Shown: in pieces, positions 34,861-44,349 of the stretch | Layout of the letters: every line of letters starts with the position of its first letter | How positions within the stretch are numbered: the first letter of the stretch is position 1 | Assembly: GCF_030272695.1 (NCBI RefSeq) | Contig: NZ_JARFYN010000029.1 | Span: 1-64,000, forward strand | Length of the DNA stretch: 64,000 nt | Reading direction: 5' to 3' | Source: Martinezella calliandrae | GTDB taxonomy: Bacteria > Pseudomonadota > Alphaproteobacteria > Rhizobiales > Rhizobiaceae | The notes under the pieces: model-generated | Told to the model about the DNA's origin: nothing | The model's database searches: none | What the model saw: the letters and a program-made list of their open reading frames with translations, nothing else | Made by a program: the position numbers and the translations under genes

Positions 34861-35158
34861 GGTGCAACGCTACGACGGCTATATCAGGTCCAACGGAAGG
34901 CTGCTTTCCGTTCCAGAGACGACGGAATATTGGCGCCGGATCGACGGATGCACCGGAGAAAATGCCACGCCGCTGCCGCGTCTTGATCCCCATGACCTGA
35001 CCCGCGCCAGTCTGGTCCAATGGTCCGGATGCCGGCCCGATACTGGGGTTCAATTGTATCGCATCGAAAACGGCGGTCATTTCTGGCCCCATCTCGTCGG
35101 GTCCGGTAACAATAATCCGGTAGACGGACCGTTTCGGGGGATGCAGCAGCGATTTTGA
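34815..35158 (+). pseudogene. LpqC/PHB-depolymerase-like esterase, C-terminal fragment
   Basis: The frame reads PVTMVNGTSDEVQRYDGY (catalytic Asp region), EYWRRIDGC and IENGGHFWP (catalytic His), the last third of an LpqC-type secreted esterase. The N-terminal part, with signal peptide and nucleophile Ser, is missing. The fragment is joined directly to the XRE gene at about 34815. The ATG at 34826 is an internal codon. Confidence 0.75.
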
Positions 35159-35400
35159 GACAGCGGTTGAGGTGTGGAACTTTTTTAAACAGTACTACCG
35201 CGACCGATCGACACATTCAGATGAAAAGCGTTGATCATTCGGCTTATTTTCTCTGCAGGCTTCATGCGAAATATGCGCGCCGCAGCGCTCGAACAATTCC
35301 TTGTAAAATGGCTTCCGACAACCGTGGGCGTGCGGACGGTCATCGACCCAAGCGCCGGCGCCGAACAGCTATCAGCTGCTTTAAAAGGATCCCGCGCAGC

Positions 35401-36363
35401 CTATCGGAGGACCGGTTCGCCATGGAAACGGCGGCGCGACGGTTTCGAAACACCGAAGCCGATTTCCATCATCAATCGAGGCTTCTCGGTCGGCGCCGTA
35501 CCCATGTGGAAACCGAAGGGATCCTCAACGAAGCCGGAGCCTGCCTTGCCGGTCAGCGTAACGGCACTATCCTTGCCGTAATATCGCAAGATTTCATCGG
35601 CTGGATGACCAACCAGCAGTGTCAACTGATGCTTCACTGCTCGCTTCCTATGGCTGCCCTTGATGAAAACATGCGGGCCTGTGCTGTCGTCCACATCGAC
35701 CAGGTTGAAGAAGAACTTCAGCATGCGCCAGTCGTCGAGATCGAAATGGTACTTGAATGAGGCACGGCTGAGATCCGCTTCCGATGCCGATTTCGTCGGA
35801 AAGGTCCACCAGATGCGGGTCGTGATGATGCGTGCCTGCCCGCCGAGATAATGCCTGGCAACATCGGTCAACAGTGGATCGTGTTGGGCCGCCAGCACGG
35901 CATTGCAATCGAGAGAACGTTCGAAGAAATGCCCGCTGAGGATTGAGCGTCCGTATTGCTGCTCGGCGCGGGCATGATCGGGGGCCAGGAATTCAAGCTT
36001 CCGGTCGAAATTGCCGAAACAGGGTGTCGTTCGGGCAAAAGCCGCAATTTCCTGGTGGATCGCGTCAGGCAATCTAAGATCGGCAAACAGGCCCTCCGCC
36101 TTCAGCGCTCTGACGACCGCCTCCTGCTCAATTCCGGCAAATAGAGATTGGCCAGCGTTGCCGTCGGAAACCGGCCGATTTTTCGTGACCAGCCAGTGCA
36201 TGCGACGGAACGGCATGGTGCGGGCCAGTACGAACATCGGCAGCCATGTCGGATTTTCTCTGATATCCGCAAGATAAGTGGGAATCCGCACCGCCATCCT
36301 CTTTAGGGGGCTGCCCCTGCGAGCGATGCTTTCCAGGTCATTTGCCGGAGAAGTGCTATGCAT
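35401..36363 (-). CDS. Phytanoyl-CoA dioxygenase (PhyH)-like Fe(II)/2-oxoglutarate oxygenase
   Basis: A 320-residue protein with the PhyH-type metal site: HFDLDD (His-x-Asp), later FGFHMGTAP (distal His), then KPRLMMEIGF (Arg that binds 2-oxoglutarate). The oxygenase core spans residues about 90-310. There is no signal peptide. Family members hydroxylate diverse small molecules, and the substrate cannot be predicted. No metabolic neighbour gives a clue. The start ATG at 36363 is plausible. Confidence 0.75.
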   Translation of the reverse strand: MHSTSPANDLESIARRGSPLKRMAVRIPTYLADIRENPTWLPMFVLARTMPFRRMHWLVTKNRPVSDGNAGQSLFAGIEQEAVVRALKAEGLFADLRLPDAIHQEIAAFARTTPCFGNFDRKLEFLAPDHARAEQQYGRSILSGHFFERSLDCNAVLAAQHDPLLTDVARHYLGGQARIITTRIWWTFPTKSASEADLSRASFKYHFDLDDWRMLKFFFNLVDVDDSTGPHVFIKGSHRKRAVKHQLTLLVGHPADEILRYYGKDSAVTLTGKAGSGFVEDPFGFHMGTAPTEKPRLMMEIGFGVSKPSRRRFHGEPVLR

Positions 36364-36713
36364 TATTCTTTCCCCCTTGGGAAGTGTGATGCCCCGAAAA
36401 AATCTGACCGTTCGCCAGATTTATACTGTAAGTTGAAACACTTACCACGCGGCGCGCGATCTGCTGCACCGCAACAGATAGGGGCGATCTACCGCACGTC
36501 AAGACTTCGAAGGGGTCTCAGACCTTGGTCCGACATGCAATGGCCATTGGTCGAAACATTGTGGCGATGTCCCTCTCGGCGCGCGACCTGTTTGAAAGTG
36601 GCACGATAATCGCGGTCATCCGGATCGGCGGCATACCCGGTTAAGAGGTCGCAATTTGTGCTCGCCGTCGTTTGGATGAGAGGCAAATTTCCTCTTTAGC
36701 GTTCTCGATGAAC
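36364..36713. other. Region without a recognisable gene
   Basis: Only short shadow frames. Nothing was recognised between the PhyH-like gene's start and the thiE remnant. Confidence 0.4.
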
Positions 36714-37332
36714 TTAGCGTGTTGCCGCAATCCAGGCCAGGGTCCTTTGTTCGGGATCGGAATTGCGCGTGATATCGGTTATGACTGCCGCACTATCGGC
36801 GCCATTTTCGAACACCCCGGCAATGCGCTCAACGGTCAGTCCGCCAATGGCGACAAGCGGTGTGTTGCCTATACGCGCCTTCCATTCGCCGATACGATCC
36901 AGCCCCTGTGGCGGCCAGGGCATCGCCTTGAGAGCGGTGGGATAGATCGGACCGAGTGCGACATAGTCCGGGCGCGCCGCAAGCGCCGTTGCCAATTCCG
37001 CCTCGTCGTGCGTCGACACTCCCAGTTTCAATCCGGCCTCACGGATGGCGGCAAGATCGGCCACCGCCAAATCCTCCTGGCAGAAATGGATGAAATCACA
37101 GCCCTCTTCGATGGAAAGCTGCCAATAGGCGTTGACGATCAGCTGGCATCCATGCGCCACGCAGACTGCTTTTGCCCGCCGGTTCACTCGGACATCGCAC
37201 ACCGGCTGTCGGCGGTCCTGACGCAGGAGACGACTGCGGGACGCGTTCGGCAATCGGGTAAGTTCGACGGCCGGAAGGTCTGTGGGAGATAGCCGCCTAA
37301 CCTTCCCAGATCAGGTCCGGCGGCAGCTTGCG
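36714..37332 (-). pseudogene. thiE: Thiamine-phosphate synthase (ThiE), 5'-degenerate
   Basis: From about 37170 down to the stop at 36714 the protein matches ThiE: CQLIVNAYWQLSIEEGCDF, STHDEAELATAL, DYVALGPIYPT, VAIGGLTVERIAGVF. ThiE couples the thiazole and pyrimidine halves of thiamine. The first 45 or so residues appear only as scattered, frameshifted pieces. In the zero frame the usual HxGQEDL motif reads HFCQEDL. An IS6-type end begins at 37333, so insertion or deletion there seems to have destroyed the gene's start. Confidence 0.75.
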
Positions 37333-37850
37333 GGCCCTGTTGCAAACATTCTGGCGATGCCCGAGAGCGCGCGGAAGATTTTCGGCGAGATTTTTGATGA
37401 GCGATTTCAAGTGGCGTCATTTTCAGGGCGAAGTGATTTTGTGGGTGGTGCGTTGGTAGTGCCGCTATGTTGTTAGCTATCGCGATCTTGAAGCAAATGA
37501 TGGGAGAGCGGGGCGTGCTCGTGGATCATTCCACGATTTATCGCTGGGTTCAGAAGTACGCGCCGGAGATCGAAAAGCGGTTGCGTTGGCACTGGCGCCG
37601 GCCGCAATCGAGGAGTGGGCGTCGACGAAACCTACGTGAAGGTGCGCGGACAATGGACCTACCTTTACGGGGCCGTCGATAAATTCGTCAACACGATCGA
37701 TTTCTATCCTTCTCCGACACGGAATGCCAAAGCGGCCAAACGCTTCCTCGGCAAGGCTTTGAACGGTCTGAAGGATTGGGAAAAGCCAACGGTCATCAAT
37801 ACCGACAAGGCGCCGACTTACGGGATCGCGTCGCGTTCGGCGATGCAGCG
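37333..37850 (+). mobile_element. IS6-family element remnant (left end plus broken transposase)
   Basis: The sequence GGCCCTGTTGCAAA (37333-37346) closely matches the IS6/IS26-type terminal repeat. A transposase frame starts 51 bp later at 37397: FKWRHFQGEVILWVVRW, a TAG where Tyr is expected, a frameshift, HSTIYRWVQKYAPEIEKRL, a second frameshift, then VDETYVKVRGQWTYLYGAVD and ALNGLKDWEKPTVINTDKAP with catalytic Asp residues. Similarity stops near 37840, so the C-terminal Glu region and right end are missing. The element is inactive. Confidence 0.85.
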
Positions 37851-38201
37851 TCCACTTCGGCACCGACCTCTTACAATGCGAAATTGCATTTAAAGCTCTT
37901 GAAGGAATCAGAGCCGGCGTCGCCTGGGTCACCTTGGCGCACGACAATCTACTCCGAACCACCGAGATCGATACCCTCTCTGAAAACGAGAGGTAACTTC
38001 CCAGTCTTGCGGTCTGATGACGCCGCTTGAGAGCACTTAGATTGACGACGTCAATGCGATGCCCGCCGGTCAAATCCGGGTTCAGCGGCCGATCGCATTG
38101 ATGCAGGCCGATATCAACATGATCGCGACTTGGCTCCATATACGCGAAGCGCGTCGATCTCGGCTGGAACACGGCAACTTTGTCAAAACAGGACTGAATC
38201 A
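37851..38201. other. Region without a recognisable gene
   Basis: A plus-strand stretch reads EIAFKALEGIRAGVAWVTLA, then LRTTEIDTLSENE and a stop. It looks like a protein fragment, but I cannot assign it. Confidence 0.4.
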
Positions 38202-38615
38202 ATGACCAGCAAGACCCTTTACACTGCTTACGTTCATACGATCGGCGGTCGCGACGGCGCCGCCCGAAGCTCGGATGGTCAACTCGAGGTCCAACTCGCG
38301 ACCCCAGGCACCAAGCGCCCCGGCACCAATCCCGAGCAACTTTTCGCAGCCGGTTGGTCGGCCTGCTTCGAGGGAGCATTGGCGCGGGCTGCAAGCCAGG
38401 CCGGCATTGAACTGCCGAATGGCACCGCAGTCGACGCCGAAGTCGATCTGAACCTGGATGACGCAGAAGGCTTCCATCTTGTCGCAAGGCTCAACGTAAG
38501 CCTGCCCGGGCTTCATCCGGACGTGGCGCAATCACTCGTCAGCTCGGCTGATGCGATCTGCCCTTACTCGAAAATGACGCGCGGTGGCATTGCTGCCCAT
38601 GTCGCGGTCGCCTGA
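38202..38615 (+). CDS. ohr: Organic hydroperoxide resistance protein (Ohr)
   Basis: A 137-residue OsmC/Ohr-family thiol peroxidase that reduces organic hydroperoxides. The two redox cysteines are in GWSACFEGAL (peroxidatic) and ADAICPYSKMTRG (resolving), and the Arg of KRPGTNPEQ is conserved. The ATG at 38202 is used because the family sequence (KTLYTAYVHTIGGRDG) begins there. It is 13 bp upstream of the epoxide hydrolase gene, so the two are probably co-transcribed. No OhrR regulator gene is adjacent. Confidence 0.93.
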   Translation: MTSKTLYTAYVHTIGGRDGAARSSDGQLEVQLATPGTKRPGTNPEQLFAAGWSACFEGALARAASQAGIELPNGTAVDAEVDLNLDDAEGFHLVARLNVSLPGLHPDVAQSLVSSADAICPYSKMTRGGIAAHVAVA

Positions 38616-38628
38616 TAGGAGAAAGAAG

Positions 38629-39921
38629 ATGTCAATCATCAGCACAGAGGTCGGCCGACGCAAGTTCATTGCCACGTCGCTGATCGGGGCTGCCTCTATT
38701 GCCCTCCCTCATATTGCCGCAGCGACAGGCGCCACCATACCGGACAGGTCGACGGTGCGTCCTTTTAAGATCGCCATACCCGAGGCCGCGCTTTTGGATA
38801 TGACCCAGCGCGTCAAGGCAATGCGCTGGCCCGACCATGAGACGGTCGGCGATACCTCGCAAGGTCTAAAGCTGGCGACCATGAAGGCCGTCGCCGATTA
38901 TTGGGCGAATGAATATAACTGGCACAAGGCCGAAGACTATCTGAACAATCTGCCTAATTTCATCACCGAGATCGATGGTGTCGACATCCACTTCATCCAT
39001 GTGAGATCGAAGCATCCGAACGCGCTGCCGATGATCATCACGCATGGTTGGCCAGGCTCGATTTTCGAACAACTCAAGGTCATCGGCCCGCTAACCGATC
39101 CCACCCACTACGGCGGCACCGAAGCCGACGCCTTCGATGTGGTGATCCCCTCGCTGCCGGGACACGGCTTTTCCGGAAAACCGACGGAGCTTGGCTGGGA
39201 TCCGATCCGCATCGCCAGGGCTTGGTCGGTCTTGATGGAGCGTTTGGGCTACACGCGTTACGTTGCACAAGGTGGCGACTGGGGCAACGCCGTTACCGAG
39301 CAGCTGGCCTTGCAGCGGCCAGCCGGTCTGATCGGTATCCATACCAACATGCCGGCAACGGTGCCGGACGACATCGCCAAGGCTCTCGCTGCAGGTGCAG
39401 CCCCGCCGGCTGGCCTTTCGCCGGATGAGCTGCAGGCCTACAACCAACTCGATTACTTCTATAAGAACGGGCTGGGTTATGCGATCGAGATGGCGAAGCG
39501 TCCGCAGACGCTTTATGCACTCGCGGACTCGCCGATCGGACTGGCCTCGTGGATGTTCGACCATGATGCGCGCAGTATGGAATTGATCACTCGCGTCTTC
39601 GATGGCGGCGAGGAAGGCCTGTCGAAGGAGGACCTGATCGACAATGTGTCGCTCTATTGGTTGACCGGAACTGCCATCTCATCGGCACGCCTCTACTGGG
39701 AAAGCAAGCTTGCCTTCTTCGCGCCAAAAGGCGTCACGCTGCCGGTCGCGGTTAGCGTCTTCCCCGATGAGCTCTATCCGGCGCCCAGGAGTTGGGCCGA
39801 ACGTGCCTATCCGAAACTGATCCACTACAATCGCCTCGATAAGGGTGGACATTTCGCCGCCTGGGAACAGCCGGCCGCATTCACAAGCGAAATGCGCACC
39901 GCCTTCAGATCGCTGCGCTGA
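38629..39921 (+). CDS. Tat-exported epoxide hydrolase-like protein
   Basis: A 430-residue alpha/beta-hydrolase. A twin-arginine-type signal (GRRKFIATSLIGAASIALP) suggests periplasmic location. An epoxide-hydrolase N-terminal domain is followed by THGWPGS (HGxP oxyanion motif), the nucleophile elbow QGGDWGN with catalytic Asp, the lid region, and DKGGHFAAWEQP with catalytic His. The ATG at 38629 follows AGGAGAAAG. Family enzymes open epoxides to diols. Pairing with Ohr suggests a role in detoxifying oxidised lipids, which is inference. Confidence 0.9.
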   Translation: MSIISTEVGRRKFIATSLIGAASIALPHIAAATGATIPDRSTVRPFKIAIPEAALLDMTQRVKAMRWPDHETVGDTSQGLKLATMKAVADYWANEYNWHKAEDYLNNLPNFITEIDGVDIHFIHVRSKHPNALPMIITHGWPGSIFEQLKVIGPLTDPTHYGGTEADAFDVVIPSLPGHGFSGKPTELGWDPIRIARAWSVLMERLGYTRYVAQGGDWGNAVTEQLALQRPAGLIGIHTNMPATVPDDIAKALAAGAAPPAGLSPDELQAYNQLDYFYKNGLGYAIEMAKRPQTLYALADSPIGLASWMFDHDARSMELITRVFDGGEEGLSKEDLIDNVSLYWLTGTAISSARLYWESKLAFFAPKGVTLPVAVSVFPDELYPAPRSWAERAYPKLIHYNRLDKGGHFAAWEQPAAFTSEMRTAFRSLR

Positions 39922-39955
39922 TACCTGCGAAAAATCCGGACTATCGTGTCATGTC

Positions 39956-39987
39956 AAGCCTGCGGTCGTTGCGATCGCAGGCTTTTC
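39956..39987 (+). terminator. Rho-independent terminator after the ohr/epoxide hydrolase operon
   Basis: AAGCCTGCG (39956-39964) and CGCAGGCTT (39976-39984) form a perfect 9-bp stem followed by TTTTC, 35 bp after the stop codon. Confidence 0.8.
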
Positions 39988-40061
39988 TGCTTGAGATCGC
40001 GTGTGGCGACGATGGGCCTCTGCACGCTCGCCAAGCAGCAACGCATATGGCTGACAGGAAT

Positions 40062-40985
40062 TCAGTCTCTCGCCACCTGCTTGATATCCTCGAGCTGCCG
40101 CAACCCCTCGCGCATGCGAGGTACCATCCAGTCTAGAAAGGCTCGCACCTTCAGTGGGAGCAGACCCTGGCGCGCATAGACCAGATGCACTGGAAACGTT
40201 TTGTTGTCGTGGTCGTCGAGGATGCGAACCAGCGCGCCGGTCCGCAATTCGTTCAATGCTTGATAGCTCGGCGCCCGCGCAACTCCAATACCACGCACAG
40301 CGGCCTCGATGGCATCCGTACTGGTATTGGCCCGGATTCGGATGTTCGGCACTGCCTGGACCTTCTGGCCGTCAAGATCATAGATCCACGATGCTGCCTC
40401 GATCGCACCAAAGATGGCAGCATCGTGATTGACGAGGTCCTCCGGCCTCAAAGGGAGACCCCTGCGCGCCAGATAGGCCGGGCTTGCATAGGTCACGAGA
40501 CGAAAGTCGCCCACTTTGACCGCATAGAGCGAACTATCGACGAGACGGCCGAGACGGATACCGACATCGACGTGTTCATCCACGAGATGAACCACACGAT
40601 CGACGGACAGGACGTTGAGGGTGATTTCAGGGTGCTCGCAAAGAAAATCGAGCGCAAGCGGCATTACATGTTGCTGGCCGAAGACCAACGGCATCGTGAT
40701 CGCAAGCTCGCCTTTCGGGCCTTCATATTCGCCCGAGGCCCGAAGTTCGGCCTCTTTGATCTGGGCCACGATCTGCCGGGCTGCCTCCACATAGTCACGG
40801 CCCGCATCGGTCAATTGGATATTCCGGCTGGTGCGGATCAGCAGGTTGGTACCAAGGAAGCGCTCAAGCTCCGCTACTTTACGGCTTACACTTGGTAGCG
40901 GTGCGTTGAGCTTTCGGCTTCCCGCAGAAAGGCTGCCGGCGTCAACGACTGCCAGCAGCACTTGCATCGCATCAAGACGGTCCAT
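40062..40985 (-). CDS. LysR-family transcriptional regulator
   Basis: A 307-residue regulator. The N-terminal winged helix-turn-helix (MQVLLAVVDAGSLSAGSRKL, then LPSVSRKVAELE) is followed by a LysR substrate domain. The start at 40985 (MDRLDAM) is preferred over 41006 because family similarity begins there. It lies 159 bp downstream of an SDR gene in the same direction, and may regulate that gene or the convergent ohr/epoxide hydrolase operon. Confidence 0.92.
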   Translation of the reverse strand: MDRLDAMQVLLAVVDAGSLSAGSRKLNAPLPSVSRKVAELERFLGTNLLIRTSRNIQLTDAGRDYVEAARQIVAQIKEAELRASGEYEGPKGELAITMPLVFGQQHVMPLALDFLCEHPEITLNVLSVDRVVHLVDEHVDVGIRLGRLVDSSLYAVKVGDFRLVTYASPAYLARRGLPLRPEDLVNHDAAIFGAIEAASWIYDLDGQKVQAVPNIRIRANTSTDAIEAAVRGIGVARAPSYQALNELRTGALVRILDDHDNKTFPVHLVYARQGLLPLKVRAFLDWMVPRMREGLRQLEDIKQVARD

Positions 40986-41144
40986 GCTACCCCCCATGAA
41001 GCCCACTCGCTCACAATAGCGCCTTCGAGGGAGGTGGAACAGAAGGCCCCATATTCAGGGCCTCGATCATTGCAAGTACGCTTTGCAAATTTCACGCGCG
41101 TTGATACGCGAAGGCCATTTCCACGCTATTCGCCACGCCATCAA

Positions 41145-41945
41145 TTATAGGGTTGAGACACGATAGCGGGCCGCTGGCTTGGCGGTGGACAGCTTGCCTG
41201 CCATGGCTTGGCGAGCTGCTTCGTAAGCATCGAACAACTCGCCCTCCTGAAGGGAGGGAATGGTAGCAAACTCGCCACGATCAAGCCCGACGAGCGCCGC
41301 ATCGACCAGATCTTCACCGCTCATGACGATCGCGCTTGGAAGCAACTCGATCGGACGGCCAGCGATCGCCCAGAAGTCGGTGGCCGTCGCGCCTGGCATG
41401 ACGACCTGAACATCAACACCTGTACCTTTCAGTTCGTGCCGCAGATTTTGGCTAAAGGCGACGACAAACGCTTTTGTGCCGCCGTAGACGCCGTTGAGCA
41501 GTTCCGGATTGACTGCGACGATCGACGCGATGTTGATGATCGTGCCTGATCCCCGCGCGAGGAATTCCGGCACGATCGCGTAAGTTAATCGCGTCAACGC
41601 CGTCACATTAAGCGAAATCATAGCGGTCATTTGTTCGATATCCGATTCGACAAGCCTCAAGGCACCGCCAAGACCGGCATTGTTGACCAGCAAGGTGATG
41701 TCCGGTGTCGTCCTCAAGAAATCCTCGACGTTCGCGAGGTCTGCTGTATTGGCAAGATCGGCGGGAAGGATATCCACCTGCCGGCCCTCCCTGGCGCGAA
41801 TTCGATCAGCGACCTGGCCGAGCTTCTCCGCACTCCGTGCGACCAGAACGAGATCATAGCCGCGCGTCGCAAGGCGCTCTGCATAAATAGCTCCAATGCC
41901 GGTCGACGCGCCCGTCACGACCGCAGTTCCCTTGGTATTCGTCAT
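41145..41945 (-). CDS. Short-chain dehydrogenase/reductase
   Basis: A 266-residue classical SDR. The NAD(P)-binding motif is TGASTGIG (residues about 12-19), NNAGLGG is the structural motif, and the catalytic Tyr/Lys pair reads YGGTK. A basic RSAEKL after the second strand favours NADP(H). The substrate is not predictable. It lies upstream of the LysR gene in the same direction. Confidence 0.91.
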   Translation of the reverse strand: MTNTKGTAVVTGASTGIGAIYAERLATRGYDLVLVARSAEKLGQVADRIRAREGRQVDILPADLANTADLANVEDFLRTTPDITLLVNNAGLGGALRLVESDIEQMTAMISLNVTALTRLTYAIVPEFLARGSGTIINIASIVAVNPELLNGVYGGTKAFVVAFSQNLRHELKGTGVDVQVVMPGATATDFWAIAGRPIELLPSAIVMSGEDLVDAALVGLDRGEFATIPSLQEGELFDAYEAARQAMAGKLSTAKPAARYRVSTL

Positions 41946-42422
41946 ACCAACTCCTAATCTTTCTGAAGGACGTTCGTTGACGTCCGGCCACAGGTGAAAT
42001 TTAGGATAGGCAGAGCGCAGGCGGGAGTTATCGAAAACGATAGTCAGCCTCTCGAAACATGCACCTGCACAATCCGTATCCGTGGCAGCTTGATCGAGAC
42101 TGCGTCTTGAACATAGGAAGATTCACTCACCCTACGAAACCCATCATGCGGCGACCAAGTGTCGACCGCGGAGACACCCTGCTCCCAGCACCAGACAGAC
42201 TTGTAGGAAGAGTGATGCCAATAAAGAAAGATGCCGCGATGCACGGCTTGCAACACGGCAACGAGGAAATGATGGTGGACCGAGGACTGAGCGTTGATGA
42301 CGCCTCCAAGAGCCCACAAACTTCTTCCGCCAGCCTCAAAAGGCGACGCTGCTGTTTGCACAGTTGCAACATCTCGCCGCTTCACGCGACGAATCTATTG
42401 AGTACCAATTTCGCGCCCCCGG
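41946..42422. other. Region without a recognisable gene
   Basis: Short frames on both strands, none with a recognisable family. It separates the SDR gene from the SPW-protein gene. Confidence 0.4.
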
Positions 42423-42782
42423 CTAAGCGTGGGCGTGGGGATGATGAACGTCCCAGACGGCCCACAGCGATACGACAACGACGAGCGCCCCGAGAACGAC
42501 ATTCGTCCATCTGGCGCTTGCGTCAGCAGCAAAGCCGAGCAGCCACGGAGACGCGATCAACCATAGACCGACCACCAGATTTGCCCACTCTTCCCATTCG
42601 ACAAATACCGAAAGCGCCGCAATCGCGAACGCAGCCAGCACGACGGCAACGATCCACGCGTTCCAGCTCGGTATTCTCTCGGCTGTAAAGCCAAAGATCC
42701 ACGGGGAGACAAACAAACATATTGCCAGGACCAGATTTGCCCAATCCTGGGGCCTTTTTCCTTCCATCAGAGTGATTGCCAT
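42423..42782 (-). CDS. SPW-repeat membrane protein
   Basis: A 119-residue membrane protein with four hydrophobic segments in two repeats. Each repeat has WANLVxxxxLxxSPWxxGF (the first near residue 14, the second near residue 66), the defining SPW motif. Function is unknown. It stands alone. The ATG at 42782 has GGAGG upstream. Confidence 0.9.
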   Translation of the reverse strand: MAITLMEGKRPQDWANLVLAICLFVSPWIFGFTAERIPSWNAWIVAVVLAAFAIAALSVFVEWEEWANLVVGLWLIASPWLLGFAADASARWTNVVLGALVVVVSLWAVWDVHHPHAHA

Positions 42783-43314
42783 GACAACCTCCTCCCATTA
42801 CGAAGCCCAACCACGGCTCCACCTCGCGTGAACTTCACGCCATATTATATAAGTAGTTACACCGGGACTTGATTCAAGATAAGTGCGATGGGCGCTCCTG
42901 AGTCGTCAGCGTCGGTGTGTCCTCTAGCTACGTAGGCGCCAGCCAGAGCATCGAGAACCTCGCCTCCAAACTTGGCAATGTCGCGGATGGTTATTCGGCG
43001 GCCGACGGCGCCTCTGCCGGCTTAGGACCTATAACGCGCTTTCCGGTCTCACGCCGTAGGTGATCTCCAGCGTCAGTGCGTCGAACAAACTCAACTTGAT
43101 CTCAAACGGCGATCCGACGCTCAACAACGCCTCTTCTCCGCCGATACAATCGACGGCGGCGTCGACGGCAATCTTTCCATCGTCTCGATGCCTGATACCA
43201 GCAACCAGTCGAACAGCTCCTCTTTGACTCGGCCATCGCAAGCTTTGTCCAGAAGCCTCAACAAATTTGCCAACTCGGATTTTGCCCTTGCCAATTTATC
43301 GCCAATAGATTATT
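42783..43314. other. Region without a recognisable gene upstream of the bio operon
   Basis: No supported gene. A plus-strand stretch near 42905-43025 reads SVGVSSSYVGASQSIENLAS, which may be a relic, but it matches nothing I recognise. Confidence 0.4.
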
Positions 43315-43324
43315 TTATCTATAA
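43315..43324. promoter_or_regulatory. BioR-type operator upstream of bioB
   Basis: TTATCTATAA fits the BioR consensus TTATMKATAA known from alphaproteobacterial biotin genes. It lies 24 bp upstream of the bioB start, where repressor binding would block transcription. Confidence 0.8.
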
Positions 43325-43347
43325 TTTGGCAATGGAGTCCTGTCATT

Positions 43348-44349
43348 ATGAAGAAATCAAGTGCATCCCATCCATTTTTCGCCGAGAATGATTGTGGTGG
43401 ACCGCCAATTTCGATAGACGATGCCAAAATTATCTATAATTTGCCATTCAACGACCTTCTCTTCCGGGCTCAAACCATCCACCGCACGCATTTCAATCCC
43501 AACGCCGTGCAGATGAGCCGACTCCTATCGATCAAAACCGGCGGATGTGCAGAGGATTGCGGCTATTGCAGCCAGTCCGCTCATTATCCGACCGGCCTGA
43601 AGGCCTCGAAGCTGATGGAAGTCGAACGTGTTACCGCTGAGGCGCGCAAAGCCAAGGATGCAGGCGCAACCCGCTACTGCATGGGGGCGGCATGGCGCAG
43701 CCCGAAGGACCGCGATATGGACACGCTGGTCGCCATGGTTGAGGGCGTGAAGGCACTCGGAATGGAAACCTGCATGACGCTCGGCATGTTGACCGAGACT
43801 CAGGCGGGCGAGCTCGCGCAAGCTGGCCTCGACTACTACAACCACAACATCGATACGTCCGAGCGCTTCTATTCCGAAATCATCACCACCCGAAGCTTCG
43901 CGGATCGGCTCGATACGTTGGAAACCGTGCGCATGGCCGGCATCAAGGTGTGTGCGGGAGGGATCCTTGGCATGGGCGAGACGGTCGATGACCGGATCTC
44001 GATGCTGCTGACCCTGGCGAGCCTGCCCGTGCCGCCGGAAAGCGTACCGATCAATCAGCTCATCCCCATTCCCGGTTCGAAGCTGGCGGACGCGGATCCC
44101 GTCGATCCGATTGATTTCGTCCGCACGATCGCATTGGCGCGCATCCTGATGCCGACGTCGCATCTGCGTCTTTCGGCCGGACGCACCGAGATGAGCGACG
44201 AGATGCAGGCGCTCTGTTTCTTCGCAGGCGCCAACTCCATCTTCGTCGGCGACACGCTGCTGACGGCAGATAATCCCGGCGAGGATCACGACACAACGCT
44301 CTTCCGCCGCCTCGGCCTTTCTCCCATGCCGCTGGAGCGGGCGGTGTGA
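43348..44349 (+). CDS. bioB: Biotin synthase
   Basis: A 333-residue radical-SAM enzyme that inserts sulfur into dethiobiotin. The [4Fe-4S] cysteines are in GGCAEDCGYCSQS, and YNHNIDTSERFY and GGILGMGE are characteristic. The ATG at 43348 has GGAG 10 bp upstream. It heads the bioB-F-D-A-Z operon with overlapping genes downstream. BioR-type boxes lie just upstream (43315-43324) and within codons 28-31 (43430-43439). Confidence 0.96.
   Translation: MKKSSASHPFFAENDCGGPPISIDDAKIIYNLPFNDLLFRAQTIHRTHFNPNAVQMSRLLSIKTGGCAEDCGYCSQSAHYPTGLKASKLMEVERVTAEARKAKDAGATRYCMGAAWRSPKDRDMDTLVAMVEGVKALGMETCMTLGMLTETQAGELAQAGLDYYNHNIDTSERFYSEIITTRSFADRLDTLETVRMAGIKVCAGGILGMGETVDDRISMLLTLASLPVPPESVPINQLIPIPGSKLADADPVDPIDFVRTIALARILMPTSHLRLSAGRTEMSDEMQALCFFAGANSIFVGDTLLTADNPGEDHDTTLFRRLGLSPMPLERAV
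43430..43439. promoter_or_regulatory. Second BioR-type box, inside the bioB 5' coding region
   Basis: An exact repeat of TTATCTATAA lies 115 bp downstream of the first box, about eleven helical turns. It encodes part of IIYN just before the conserved LPFNDLLF, so it is inside the gene. A roadblock or looping role is possible. Confidence 0.55.

Noticed and set aside
37477..38487. Long minus-strand open frame (336 codons)
   Set aside because: It is antisense to the IS6 transposase remnant and to Ohr, has shadow-frame composition and matches no family.
43430..43439. Second BioR box taken as evidence for a later bioB start
   Set aside because: The residues encoded before it include the expected N-terminal helix and the box encodes part of a conserved region, so the start at 43348 was kept.
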